A program made the translations under genes and the position numbers. The notes below the pieces were generated by a model. That model saw nothing but the letters and a program-made list of their open reading frames with translations. It had not been told where the DNA came from and searched no databases. This document shows positions 1 through 5,726 of a stretch of DNA of 5,726 bases, piece by piece. Source of the stretch: Patescibacteria group bacterium (GTDB lineage: Bacteria; Patescibacteriota; Patescibacteriia; JAGPKW01); the NCBI GenBank assembly GCA_018053685.1, contig JAGPKW010000031.1, forward strand, positions 1 to 5,726, in the 5' to 3' direction. Positions within the stretch are counted from its first letter, which is position 1. Each line of letters starts with the position of its first letter.

Positions 1-542
1 GCATTACAATGTGCAGTACTTCCACCATGTAAACCAACACAATCCCATCTCCATATTAAATTAAACATAATATCACTTGTATCACCAGCACTACATGGAT
101 GAGGTATATCACTATCACTATCATAATTACCTGGATTACTACCACATACTCCATTAACAGGATTATTTCCAGAACTTGGACCAAGAGCATTACAATCAGT
201 ACCAATACCTGTTCCTAAACCTAAACACCTCCATTCCCACTTTCCTGTTAAATCATTAAATGTAACTTGATGATCAGGATCTAATAGGCCAGCAGCACAA
301 GGTATAATATCATCATCTGTAATATAATTTCCTTGATTTATACCACATACACCATTTAAATTAGGAACAGCATTAGCACTACAATTTACATTATTTCCGC
401 CATTTAATCCTCTACAAGTCCAAGTAAATTTATTTAGAGTATCACTATATAATATAGTTCCATCTAAATCTCCTGCTGTACAAGGATGAGTTATTTCACT
501 AGAAGAAGAATATGTTGAAGTATATATCCCGCATTCTCCATT
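1..542 (-). repeat. Three tandem four-cysteine repeats of 62-67 residues (third continues past the edge)
   Basis: The repeats start at N1491 (nt 542), N1553 (nt 356) and N1620 (nt 155). Each has the frame NG(E/V)CG ... (I)(H)PCxAG ... WxWxCxGLxGGxxxxCxA: NGECG...HPCTAG...FTWTCRGLNGG, NGVCG...IPCAAG...WEWRCLGLGTG, NGVCG...HPCSAG...WRWDCVGLHGG. Four cysteines per unit suggest two disulfides. Comparable 'CG...C.AG...W.W.C.G..GG...C.A' repeats recur in secreted proteins of Patescibacteria and other bacteria; their function is not established. The copies differ at the DNA level, unlike the perfect repeat upstream, so this array is older. It probably continues beyond the left edge. Confidence 0.85.
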
Positions 543-3500
543 TGTAGGATTTGTTGTTATTAAACATACTCCTCCACTATCTACACTTGTTTCGTTCCAG
601 TTCCTTATACCATCAGAACATGTAGCAACACTCACTAAACTTGTTTGAGGTGTATTATCTTCACTTGAAAATACTCCATTATCTCCAGGTAATGTTATAG
701 TAACATCAACTAAGTTATTAACAACAGCAGCTTTAGCTTTTATGCTTATATTCATAAGATTAGACGAACTATTATTGCATAAAGTATAATTAGCACCAGA
801 GCATATACCAACTTTATCAACATTATTTGTATGCCAAGCAAATGTTGCACCAGGAGGAACAATGATAGATTGGCATAAACCATATGATGACTGTGCTACT
901 GGTGTTAAATCACCATTTGGATAATACTCATTTTGTAAAGATAAAGTTCCTGGATTAGCATCAACTCTTGTTATAGTGCAGTTTTTATTTCTAGTCTTAA
1001 ATACAAAAACATAATTACTGTTCATTTTAACATCATACAAACTTTCTACATTACTAGATATTGTTATTCTGTAATAATTATTCTGTTTCAAATTATTAAC
1101 AGGTGTCCATATTAATATTTTATTATTCTCTACATCTATTTGCTCTGGTTCTAATGCTAATTCATTACAACCATTCTCATAATAGACACTACCACAATCT
1201 TCAACAATAAAATTAGCTAAATTGTTTATAGCTCCATGCCCTTGATCAGTCTTCATATCTAGGTCAAATGCAACGTTAACATTTATATTAGGGCAAGCAT
1301 CAGTTTTATCTTTATAAGGAGAAGGATTTGATAAAATATCAGTCACTAAATAATTCTCAGCATGACAACTTGCTTGTTCGTCTATTCTTGGAGGGCATAC
1401 AGAAAAATTATTAGTACATAAATTATCAGCATCGCAACATAAACCATCTGCACAATCATTGCTTGTATTACAACTTGATCCAATCCCCCCTTCACCATTA
1501 ACTCTAATATCAGCATAATCGGTTATACTAGTATTTTTATACCTAGCTGTAACTTTATTAGACAAAACTTCAGCAATACCTTCAATGGTAGCAATTCCAA
1601 CTGTTGTAACTGGGTTAATAGATGTAGATGATATCTCAACTTTAGACTCATCTTCACTTGTCCAAGTATATGCTGGGGAATTAGCTTTTAATACAGCACA
1701 AATATCAGAGCTAGAAGATGGGTTAGCAGTTAAATTAGTTGTCTCATTAATATTTAATGTTGCTTCTGTTGGTAAGACATTAAGTAAATTAATATCACAT
1801 ACTCCATTGTTATCAGTTCTTGTTTTAAAGTTCCATGTATATTCACTTTGCATATTCTTCCCAGTACCAAGTGCTTTAACTCCTGTTTTGATAACAGCCT
1901 TATACCACATTCCTGGTGTTAAATTAGATGTTGGTGTAAATACAATTCTTTTTGATCCATTATTACTTACAACTCCTATTACTTTTGTATTACAATTTAT
2001 ACCTTGCCCTTCACAACTATATAGTTCCATATTATTAGCAAATGTTGTTGTATCCATTTCAATATTAAATCTTGCTTCAACTAAAGCATTAATACATGCA
2101 TCAGTTGCATTTTTATATGCTGATGGGCTTCTTGATTCTACTGTACAACCGGGAGAATCAACAATAACAGGATGACCATCATCTATAACAGTAATATCAG
2201 AAAAATCAGTTAATAGATTCCATGTAGCATGAACTTTTGTTAAAGATGTTTGAGCTTTACCTAAAATAGTTGCTGTACCAACACCAGTAATTGCATTAAC
2301 ACTTGTTGTTTGTATTGATACTTTATTTGAATCATCACTACTCCAAACATATACTGGAGTTGATGTTGGCTTTAATACAGCACAAATATCAGAGCTAGAA
2401 GATGGGTTAGCAGTTAAATTAGTTGTCTCATTAATATTTAATGTTGCTTCTGTTGGTAAGACATTAAGTAAATTAATATCACATACTCCATTGTTATCAG
2501 TTCTTGTTTTAAAGTTCCATGTATATTCACTTTGCATATTCTTCCCAGTACCAAGTGCTTTAACTCCTGTTTTGATAACAGCCTTATACCACATTCCTGG
2601 TGTTAAATTAGATGTTGGTGTAAATACAATTCTTTTTGATCCATTATTACTTACAACTCCTATTACTTTTGTATTACAATTTATACCTTGCCCTTCACAA
2701 CTATATAGTTCCATATTATTAGCAAATGTTGTTGTATCCATTTCAATATTAAATCTTGCTTCAACTAAAGCATTAATACATGCATCAGTTGCATTTTTAT
2801 ATGCTGATGGGCTTCTTGATTCTACTGTACAACCGGGAGAATCAACAATAACAGGATATATATCATCACCAGAAGAAATACTTAAAACATTAAAATATAC
2901 TTTGTTACTTTCCTTTGAATTAGCATAAACACTAACATAACCATCAACAGCAGTTTGGGGAACATTAACTTTTATTAATTTATCCGCCCAAGAAGTCGTA
3001 CTAGCTTTTGGTATATCAACGTTTGAAAATATGACCTTATCACTACCTCCACCAGTACCAAATCTTATACCAACTAAATTAACAGGATCACCTCTTGCAG
3101 CTTGATCTGGTTCAACCCCACAAAGCCCTGGCCCAGGCTCTCCTTCTGTAACAGTATATATTAAATAATTACTATAATAATAGCCTCCACCTTCTTTAGG
3201 CACACCAACAATTACAACATATGGACCAATAGGAACATTTGGAGTTTCTCTAATTATCTCATTATTCTTCCATGTATCAATAGAAGAACATGCTGTAGGG
3301 CTTAATGCTTCTGTAACAGTACCAGTAAAACTTACAAAATATACTTTACCTTCATTATTACCAAAATTTAAACCAGATATCCTTATAAACTCTCCTTTTG
3401 GCCCATGGTCAGGATCCAATTTTGATATATATGGACTCAAAACAGTAAAATCATTATCAGCTTGAGCATATACATCAGAAGTTAATTCTACTTTCAATGG

Positions 3501-5012
3501 GCCAGTAACAGATCCAAATGGAACCTTAGCTTGTATTAATGTATCTCCCCAAGATACATAGCAAGTTTTTTCATCATTGACACTATATATATCAACATCA
3601 ACATTTTCTGTACAATTATCATTAGCTTTAAAACCAGCTATTGAAACATCACCAAGTATCCCAAAATACTGACCACTAATATCGAATCTATCATTATAAT
3701 AACCAGCATTAGGATTAACGTTTGTTATAATAGGCTCACATTTTTCAGTTTCTCCTGTTTTAAAATACAAAATATATTTATCAACACTAGCCCCATCTGA
3801 AAAACCATTTGCATTACCATCTAATGGCTTACCGCAATTATTTGCTATACCATCATTAGGATTAAGTGTTGGATTATGATCAGAAGATTTTAGTATAATT
3901 CTATAGAAAGAATTAGCATCAAGCATTCTATTAAAGTTTAATGTAAATCCTGAGAATATAGAATCAGGAGATATAGAACTAATCTCTAAACCAGATTGCA
4001 AAGCACATGTTAAATTACTAAAATTAGGTCCAGTACATTTTTCAACTGAAATATTGTTTGTATTAAATGTTGTTGGATCCATTTCTGCTAAATTAGAAGG
4101 ATCAGCACCTTCCTGAAATTGAAATTGGACAAAAGTATTTCTACAAGCTCCAGTAGCATTTTGTGAAGGATATGTAGCTTTAACTCTAGGGTAAAAATCT
4201 TCTAATTCTGATGTTCTAAACCATATGCTCTTAGATCTTTCAAGTAAATCTCCAGCTAAACTCTTTACTCCATCAGCACCACTATTAATTGTAACCCTAT
4301 AAATTTTATCTTTTAAGAAATCATTATTATTATGATAAAAAGTAAATGTATCGTTACTTACATAATATTCATCTTTTTCCGGATTGAAGAACTTATTTTC
4401 ATCTTCATCTCTAATATATACACTAGAATCATTAACAGAATCAGCATACAAATCTTTATTAAATAAAGCTGAAACCCTAGCACATGTCTTAACATTTTGC
4501 ATTTCATTTCTAGGGTATGTAGATACAACATTAAATCCAGACCCAAAGCCACCAATCGTACCACTATCTTCGCCTGTATTATATTCATAACTTGTAGGGC
4601 TTCCAAATATACCAGTTAATTTTCCTACAAGAAAACTTGTTATAGCATAAGATGACACAACTATAAGCATACCTATCAGAGCATTCTTCATCATCTCTTT
4701 AGCTTTATTTATTTTCTCAGGCTCACCCTTAGATGTCATCCATAAAACACCTGCATAAACAACTATACAAGTAGCAAATATTCCGAAAAGGGATAATATA
4801 ACTTTTATAATACTCCCAATAATTGCATATATACTTTTTGTAGATAATCCAGCGTTTATTCTTGCAGCTTCTAGCATCTGCCTACCAAACGTATCTTGAA
4901 TTTGACCATCAGCAGCAAATACAAATTTTATACTAAAACTAAAAAATAAAAATAAAAAAAACACTAAAACTATTAGATATTTTTTCTCTTTTAACCTTTT
5001 CGAATATAGCAT
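1..5012 (-). CDS. Giant surface protein: pilin-like membrane module fused to Ig-like, IPT/TIG and Cys-rich repeats (3' end outside window)
   Basis: The frame is open for 1,670 codons from ATG 5012 to the left edge; no stop is reached. ATG 5012 is chosen because an in-frame TAG lies 19-21 bases upstream and a signal peptide follows at once: basic n-region (residues 1-11), hydrophobic core (13-33), likely cleavage after VFA (31-33). Helices at about 61-92 and 112-132 flank a basic loop (KGEPEKINKAKEMMKNA), matching the VirB2/TrbC-like T4SS_pilin family. Then: Big_5-like domains (161-267, 276-420), IPT/TIG domains (427-525, 527-622, 630-712), Big_5 + Big_2 pairs (730-943, 958-1172), a Cys knot (1181-1206), a diverged Big_5 + Big_2-like pair (about 1226-1442), and four-Cys repeats from 1491 on. 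Topology predicts the long C-terminal part outside the cell, so an adhesin or surface fibre is inferred. Pfam-type assignments are by eye: firm for the pilin module and IPT/TIG, looser for Big_2. The ligand is unknown, and the true C-terminus and any anchoring signal are not visible. Confidence 0.9.
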   Translation of the reverse strand, partial: MLYSKRLKEKKYLIVLVFFLFLFFSFSIKFVFAADGQIQDTFGRQMLEAARINAGLSTKSIYAIIGSIIKVILSLFGIFATCIVVYAGVLWMTSKGEPEKINKAKEMMKNALIGMLIVVSSYAITSFLVGKLTGIFGSPTSYEYNTGEDSGTIGGFGSGFNVVSTYPRNEMQNVKTCARVSALFNKDLYADSVNDSSVYIRDEDENKFFNPEKDEYYVSNDTFTFYHNNNDFLKDKIYRVTINSGADGVKSLAGDLLERSKSIWFRTSELEDFYPRVKATYPSQNATGACRNTFVQFQFQEGADPSNLAEMDPTTFNTNNISVEKCTGPNFSNLTCALQSGLEISSISPDSIFSGFTLNFNRMLDANSFYRIILKSSDHNPTLNPNDGIANNCGKPLDGNANGFSDGASVDKYILYFKTGETEKCEPIITNVNPNAGYYNDRFDISGQYFGILGDVSIAGFKANDNCTENVDVDIYSVNDEKTCYVSWGDTLIQAKVPFGSVTGPLKVELTSDVYAQADNDFTVLSPYISKLDPDHGPKGEFIRISGLNFGNNEGKVYFVSFTGTVTEALSPTACSSIDTWKNNEIIRETPNVPIGPYVVIVGVPKEGGGYYYSNYLIYTVTEGEPGPGLCGVEPDQAARGDPVNLVGIRFGTGGGSDKVIFSNVDIPKASTTSWADKLIKVNVPQTAVDGYVSVYANSKESNKVYFNVLSISSGDDIYPVIVDSPGCTVESRSPSAYKNATDACINALVEARFNIEMDTTTFANNMELYSCEGQGINCNTKVIGVVSNNGSKRIVFTPTSNLTPGMWYKAVIKTGVKALGTGKNMQSEYTWNFKTRTDNNGVCDINLLNVLPTEATLNINETTNLTANPSSSSDICAVLKPTSTPVYVWSSDDSNKVSIQTTSVNAITGVGTATILGKAQTSLTKVHATWNLLTDFSDITVIDDGHPVIVDSPGCTVESRSPSAYKNATDACINALVEARFNIEMDTTTFANNMELYSCEGQGINCNTKVIGVVSNNGSKRIVFTPTSNLTPGMWYKAVIKTGVKALGTGKNMQSEYTWNFKTRTDNNGVCDINLLNVLPTEATLNINETTNLTANPSSSSDICAVLKANSPAYTWTSEDESKVEISSTSINPVTTVGIATIEGIAEVLSNKVTARYKNTSITDYADIRVNGEGGIGSSCNTSNDCADGLCCDADNLCTNNFSVCPPRIDEQASCHAENYLVTDILSNPSPYKDKTDACPNINVNVAFDLDMKTDQGHGAINNLANFIVEDCGSVYYENGCNELALEPEQIDVENNKILIWTPVNNLKQNNYYRITISSNVESLYDVKMNSNYVFVFKTRNKNCTITRVDANPGTLSLQNEYYPNGDLTPVAQSSYGLCQSIIVPPGATFAWHTNNVDKVGICSGANYTLCNNSSSNLMNISIKAKAAVVNNLVDVTITLPGDNGVFSSEDNTPQTSLVSVATCSDGIRNWNETSVDSGGVCLITTNPTNGECGIYTSTYSSSSEITHPCTAGDLDGTILYSDTLNKFTWTCRGLNGGNNVNCSANAVPNLNGVCGINQGNYITDDDIIPCAAGLLDPDHQVTFNDLTGKWEWRCLGLGTGIGTDCNALGPSSGNNPVNGVCGSNPGNYDSDSDIPHPCSAGDTSDIMFNLIWRWDCVGLHGGSTAHCN
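1395..1472 (-). other. Six-cysteine knot-like segment inside the giant protein
   Basis: Residues 1181-1206 read C-x5-C-x4-CC-x5-C-x6-C, including SSCNTSNDCADGLCC. The spacing resembles small disulfide-bonded, EGF-like or Dickkopf-type 'C..D.DC..G.CC...' modules that occur in secreted proteins. It sits between the second Big_2 domain and the third Big_5-like domain. Its binding role is unknown; it may be a compact linker or a metal- or ligand-binding knob. Confidence 0.55.
1687..2173 (-). repeat. 487-bp perfect direct repeat, copy B
   Basis: Second copy of the repeat, encoding residues 948-1109, identical to residues 720-881. Both copies carry the same cysteines (C973 and C1000 here; C745 and C772 in copy A), probably a disulfide joining two strands of the Big_5-like domain. 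The downstream Big_2 half (residues 1110-1172) is homologous to but clearly different from that following copy A. Confidence 0.95.
2371..2857 (-). repeat. 487-bp perfect direct repeat, copy A
   Basis: This is identical base for base, by my side-by-side reading, to 1687-2173, at an offset of 684 bp (228 codons, in frame). It encodes residues 720-881: a whole Big_5-like domain and the first part of a Big_2-like domain. Identity stops abruptly at both ends. In the rest of the Big_2 domain the two copies share only about 22 of 49 aligned residues by hand. The identical piece is therefore shorter than the 228-residue domain-pair period. Confidence 0.95.
2877..3734 (-). other. Three consecutive IPT/TIG Ig-like domains within the giant protein
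   Basis: Residues 427-525, 527-622 and 630-712 each open with the IPT/TIG signature: a PxI..(V/L)xP-like strand, a small turn, then (I/L)xGxxFG. Examples are PIITNVNPNAG...DISGQYFG, PYISKLDPDHGPKG...RISGLNFG and GVEPDQAARGDPVNLVGIRFG. The second half of each carries the usual '(I/V)xxxVP' strand (LIQAKVPFG, PNVPIGPY, LIKVNVPQT), preceded by a conserved Trp (W488, W581, W675). These are beta-sandwich spacer or adhesion modules common in bacterial surface proteins. Their tandem order suggests a stiff stalk segment. Confidence 0.75.
4617..4913 (-). other. T4SS_pilin/VirB2-like two-helix module within the giant protein
   Basis: Residues about 34-132 form the mature N-terminus. A short soluble stretch (DGQIQDTFGRQML, 35-47) leads to a long hydrophobic helix that includes ILSLFGIF and VVYAGVLWM. 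A charged hinge KGEPEKINKAKEMMKNA follows, then the helix LIGMLIVVSSYAITSFLV. The order 'ygGvlWm.s.Ge.eki.kAke.i.nAliG..ivv.SYAIt.F' is the recurrent pattern of small pilin-like proteins found in many copies in Patescibacteria and related to conjugative pilins. Those are usually short stand-alone proteins; here the module heads a very large ectodomain. It probably serves as a membrane anchor with both termini outside, but polymerisation like a pilin cannot be ruled out. Confidence 0.75.
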
Positions 5013-5076
5013 TTCTCTAAAAATAAAAATTAGCTACTAAATATATTTTATCATAAAAATTGACAATTTAAAAAAG
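5013..5076 (-). other. 64-bp AT-rich intergenic gap between ybeY and the giant gene
   Basis: The only non-coding stretch in the window. It contains the weak promoter candidate and a 6-bp palindrome AAATTG-A-CAATTT (5057-5069). There is no GC-rich hairpin followed by a T-run. Before ATG 5012 only a weak purine stretch AGAGAA is present rather than a full Shine-Dalgarno sequence. Confidence 0.7.
5045..5066 (-). promoter_or_regulatory. Possible promoter for the giant surface-protein gene
   Basis: Reading on the minus strand, an extended -10-like TGATAAAAT lies at 5053-5045. A TTGTCA resembling a -35 box is at 5066-5061, but it is too close to pair with that -10; it would fit TATATT (5045-5040) with a 15-base spacer. 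Transcription would start some 25 bases before ATG 5012. Such motifs arise easily by chance in sequence this AT-rich, and read-through from ybeY is equally possible. Confidence 0.25.
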
Positions 5077-5490
5077 TTAACAAGTATCAAGCTTCTCCAT
5101 AATTTCTTTCTGTTTATCTTCCATTTTTATATATTCCTCATCACTTTTTTCATCTTCATATCCTAATAAATGTAAAATACCATGTATAAACATCAATGTC
5201 ATTTCATATTTTATACTATTACCATTTTCTTTTGCTTGCTTACATATAATATCATAACAGAAAATAATTTCTCCCAAGCCTAATTCATCTCCCCATAAAA
5301 AACTCAAAACATCTGTTGGCTTATTTATTCCTCTATAATTTCTATTCATTTGCTTTATATATTTCTCATCAACAATTCCAACAGAAACATATTTATTATA
5401 TAAATTTAAAACATCTAAAACATTATTAAATGTTTTTTCGTAGCCTTTTATATTAATCTTATGTGTTGTTGTATTATTGATTTCAACCAT
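5077..5490 (-). CDS. ybeY: YbeY endoribonuclease, rRNA maturation factor
   Basis: A 137-residue protein, slightly short of the usual 150 or so. YbeY is a cytoplasmic metal-dependent endoribonuclease that acts in 16S rRNA 3'-end maturation and ribosome quality control. The family core is clear: NRNYRGINKPTDVLSF (residues 49-64, with the conserved Arg at R53), LGLGEI (70-75, usually ending GDI), and the metal motif HGILHLLGYED at 103-113. H103 and H107 are two of the three expected ligands; the position of the third His is D113, and the preceding Asp is Glu. As I recall, an Asp at this site also occurs in some other YbeY branches, so activity is not ruled out. ATG 5490 is chosen because it gives the typical N-terminus (MVEINN) and overlaps the upstream stop as TAATG, implying translational coupling. 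GAG at 5501-5499 (8-base spacing) or AGGAG at 5510-5506 (15-base spacing) may serve as ribosome binding site. TAA stop at 5079-5077. Confidence 0.93.
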   Translation of the reverse strand: MVEINNTTTHKINIKGYEKTFNNVLDVLNLYNKYVSVGIVDEKYIKQMNRNYRGINKPTDVLSFLWGDELGLGEIIFCYDIICKQAKENGNSIKYEMTLMFIHGILHLLGYEDEKSDEEYIKMEDKQKEIMEKLDTC

Positions 5491-5726
5491 TACTTTAACT
5501 CTAAACTCCTTATTAGCATTGCAAAAGTAGCGCTATAATTATATTCAGAAGAATTATTTATATATTTAATTCTCATAGCATTATTATTAAAATTAATATA
5601 AACACTCTTACCTATACTATCTATATATGCTTCATTTGGTATATTTAATTTTAATAAATTTATATCATTAGTTCCTAAATCTTGTTTTATAAAATCTAGA
5701 AAATTAATACCATTATTATTTAGTAA
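5490..5726 (-). CDS. C-terminal end of an unrecognised protein (5' end outside window)
   Basis: An open frame enters from the right edge and runs 78 residues to TAA at 5492-5490. It includes INFLDFIKQDLGTNDINL, a segment NEAYIDSIGKSVYINF, and ends in TFAMLIRSLELK. The sequence is rich in Asn, Ile and Lys with no obvious membrane helix or cysteine. I do not recognise the family. It counts as real because the codon usage matches ybeY, there is no internal stop, and its stop overlaps the ybeY ATG by one base, which is typical of genes in one operon. The visible part is too short to infer a function. Confidence 0.65.
   Translation of the reverse strand, partial: LLNNNGINFLDFIKQDLGTNDINLLKLNIPNEAYIDSIGKSVYINFNNNAMRIKYINNSSEYNYSATFAMLIRSLELK
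5499..5510 (-). promoter_or_regulatory. Ribosome binding site candidates for ybeY
   Basis: On the minus strand AGGAG (5510-5506) is the best Shine-Dalgarno match but lies 15 bases from ATG 5490. GAG (5501-5499) is weaker but has an 8-base spacing. Both lie inside the end of the upstream gene. No alternative ATG, GTG or TTG in frame sits closer to AGGAG, so ATG 5490 is kept, probably helped by re-initiation at the TAATG overlap. Confidence 0.4.

Noticed and set aside
1585..2175. Plus-strand open frame of 196 codons
   Set aside because: It lies antisense to the giant gene and mirrors the repeat-coding region. Its product is a hydrophobic, low-complexity Val/Leu/Ser sequence with no family features, as expected from the complement of a Thr/Asn-rich AT-biased gene.
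1687..2857. Direct repeat as mobile-element ends or a CRISPR-like array
   Set aside because: The repeat is in frame, encodes Ig-like domains in both copies, and has no inverted ends, transposase or short spaced units. It is a coding domain repeat.
2491..2928. Plus-strand open frame of 145 codons
   Set aside because: It repeats most of the same antisense peptide because of the 487-bp duplication, and its similarity to the other antisense frame has no other cause. No ribosome binding site was seen.
4358..4606. Minus-strand 82-codon and plus-strand 68-codon open frames
   Set aside because: Both lie inside the giant gene in other frames and have no recognisable domain; the large frame with signal peptide and helices explains this DNA.
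5057..5069. Palindrome AAATTG-A-CAATTT as a rho-independent terminator of ybeY
   Set aside because: The stem is only six AT-rich pairs with a one-base loop and no clear U-tract on the transcribed strand, so it would not form a stable terminator hairpin.
1..5490. Possible UGA recoding, as in Gracilibacteria and Absconditabacteria
   Set aside because: No in-frame UGA was found in the giant gene or ybeY despite many Gly and Trp codons, and normal GGN and UGG codons are used. The standard code explains everything seen.

Overview
The window is an AT-rich stretch of bacterial DNA with all recognisable genes on the minus strand, read from right to left. Codons are strongly biased to A/T-ending forms. 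UGA never appears as a sense codon in about 1,880 codons, so the standard bacterial code fits. The best guide to lineage is the main gene. It starts with a signal peptide and a two-helix VirB2/TrbC-like (T4SS_pilin) module and continues into Ig-like, IPT/TIG and Cys-rich repeats. That combination is typical of large surface proteins of candidate phyla radiation bacteria (Patescibacteria, for example Parcubacteria-type lineages). This taxonomic call is an inference, not a match I could run.

Layout along the minus strand: (1) 5726-5490 is the 3' end of an unrecognised gene, 78 residues visible. (2) 5490-5077 is a complete ybeY, an rRNA-maturation endoribonuclease, whose ATG overlaps the upstream stop codon by one base (TAATG). 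(3) 5076-5013 is a short AT-rich gap with a weak promoter candidate and no convincing terminator. (4) 5012-1 is one uninterrupted reading frame of 1,670 codons that leaves the window at its left edge with no stop.

The giant protein reads, in order: signal peptide; two transmembrane helices with a basic cytoplasmic loop; two SbsA-type (Big_5-like) Ig domains; three IPT/TIG domains; two tandem Big_5 + Big_2 pairs; a Cys-rich knot; a third, diverged Big_5 + Big_2-like pair; and at least three four-cysteine repeats of 62-67 residues. It is probably anchored in the membrane with more than 1,500 residues outside the cell, serving as an adhesin, stalk or surface fibre.

The most striking DNA-level feature is a perfect 487-bp direct repeat (2371-2857 and 1687-2173, offset 684 bp) inside the tandem domain pairs. 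Its edges are abrupt and one falls in the middle of a domain, which suggests recent gene conversion or recombination, or an assembly artefact. No RNA genes, CRISPR arrays, insertion sequences or complete defence systems were seen.
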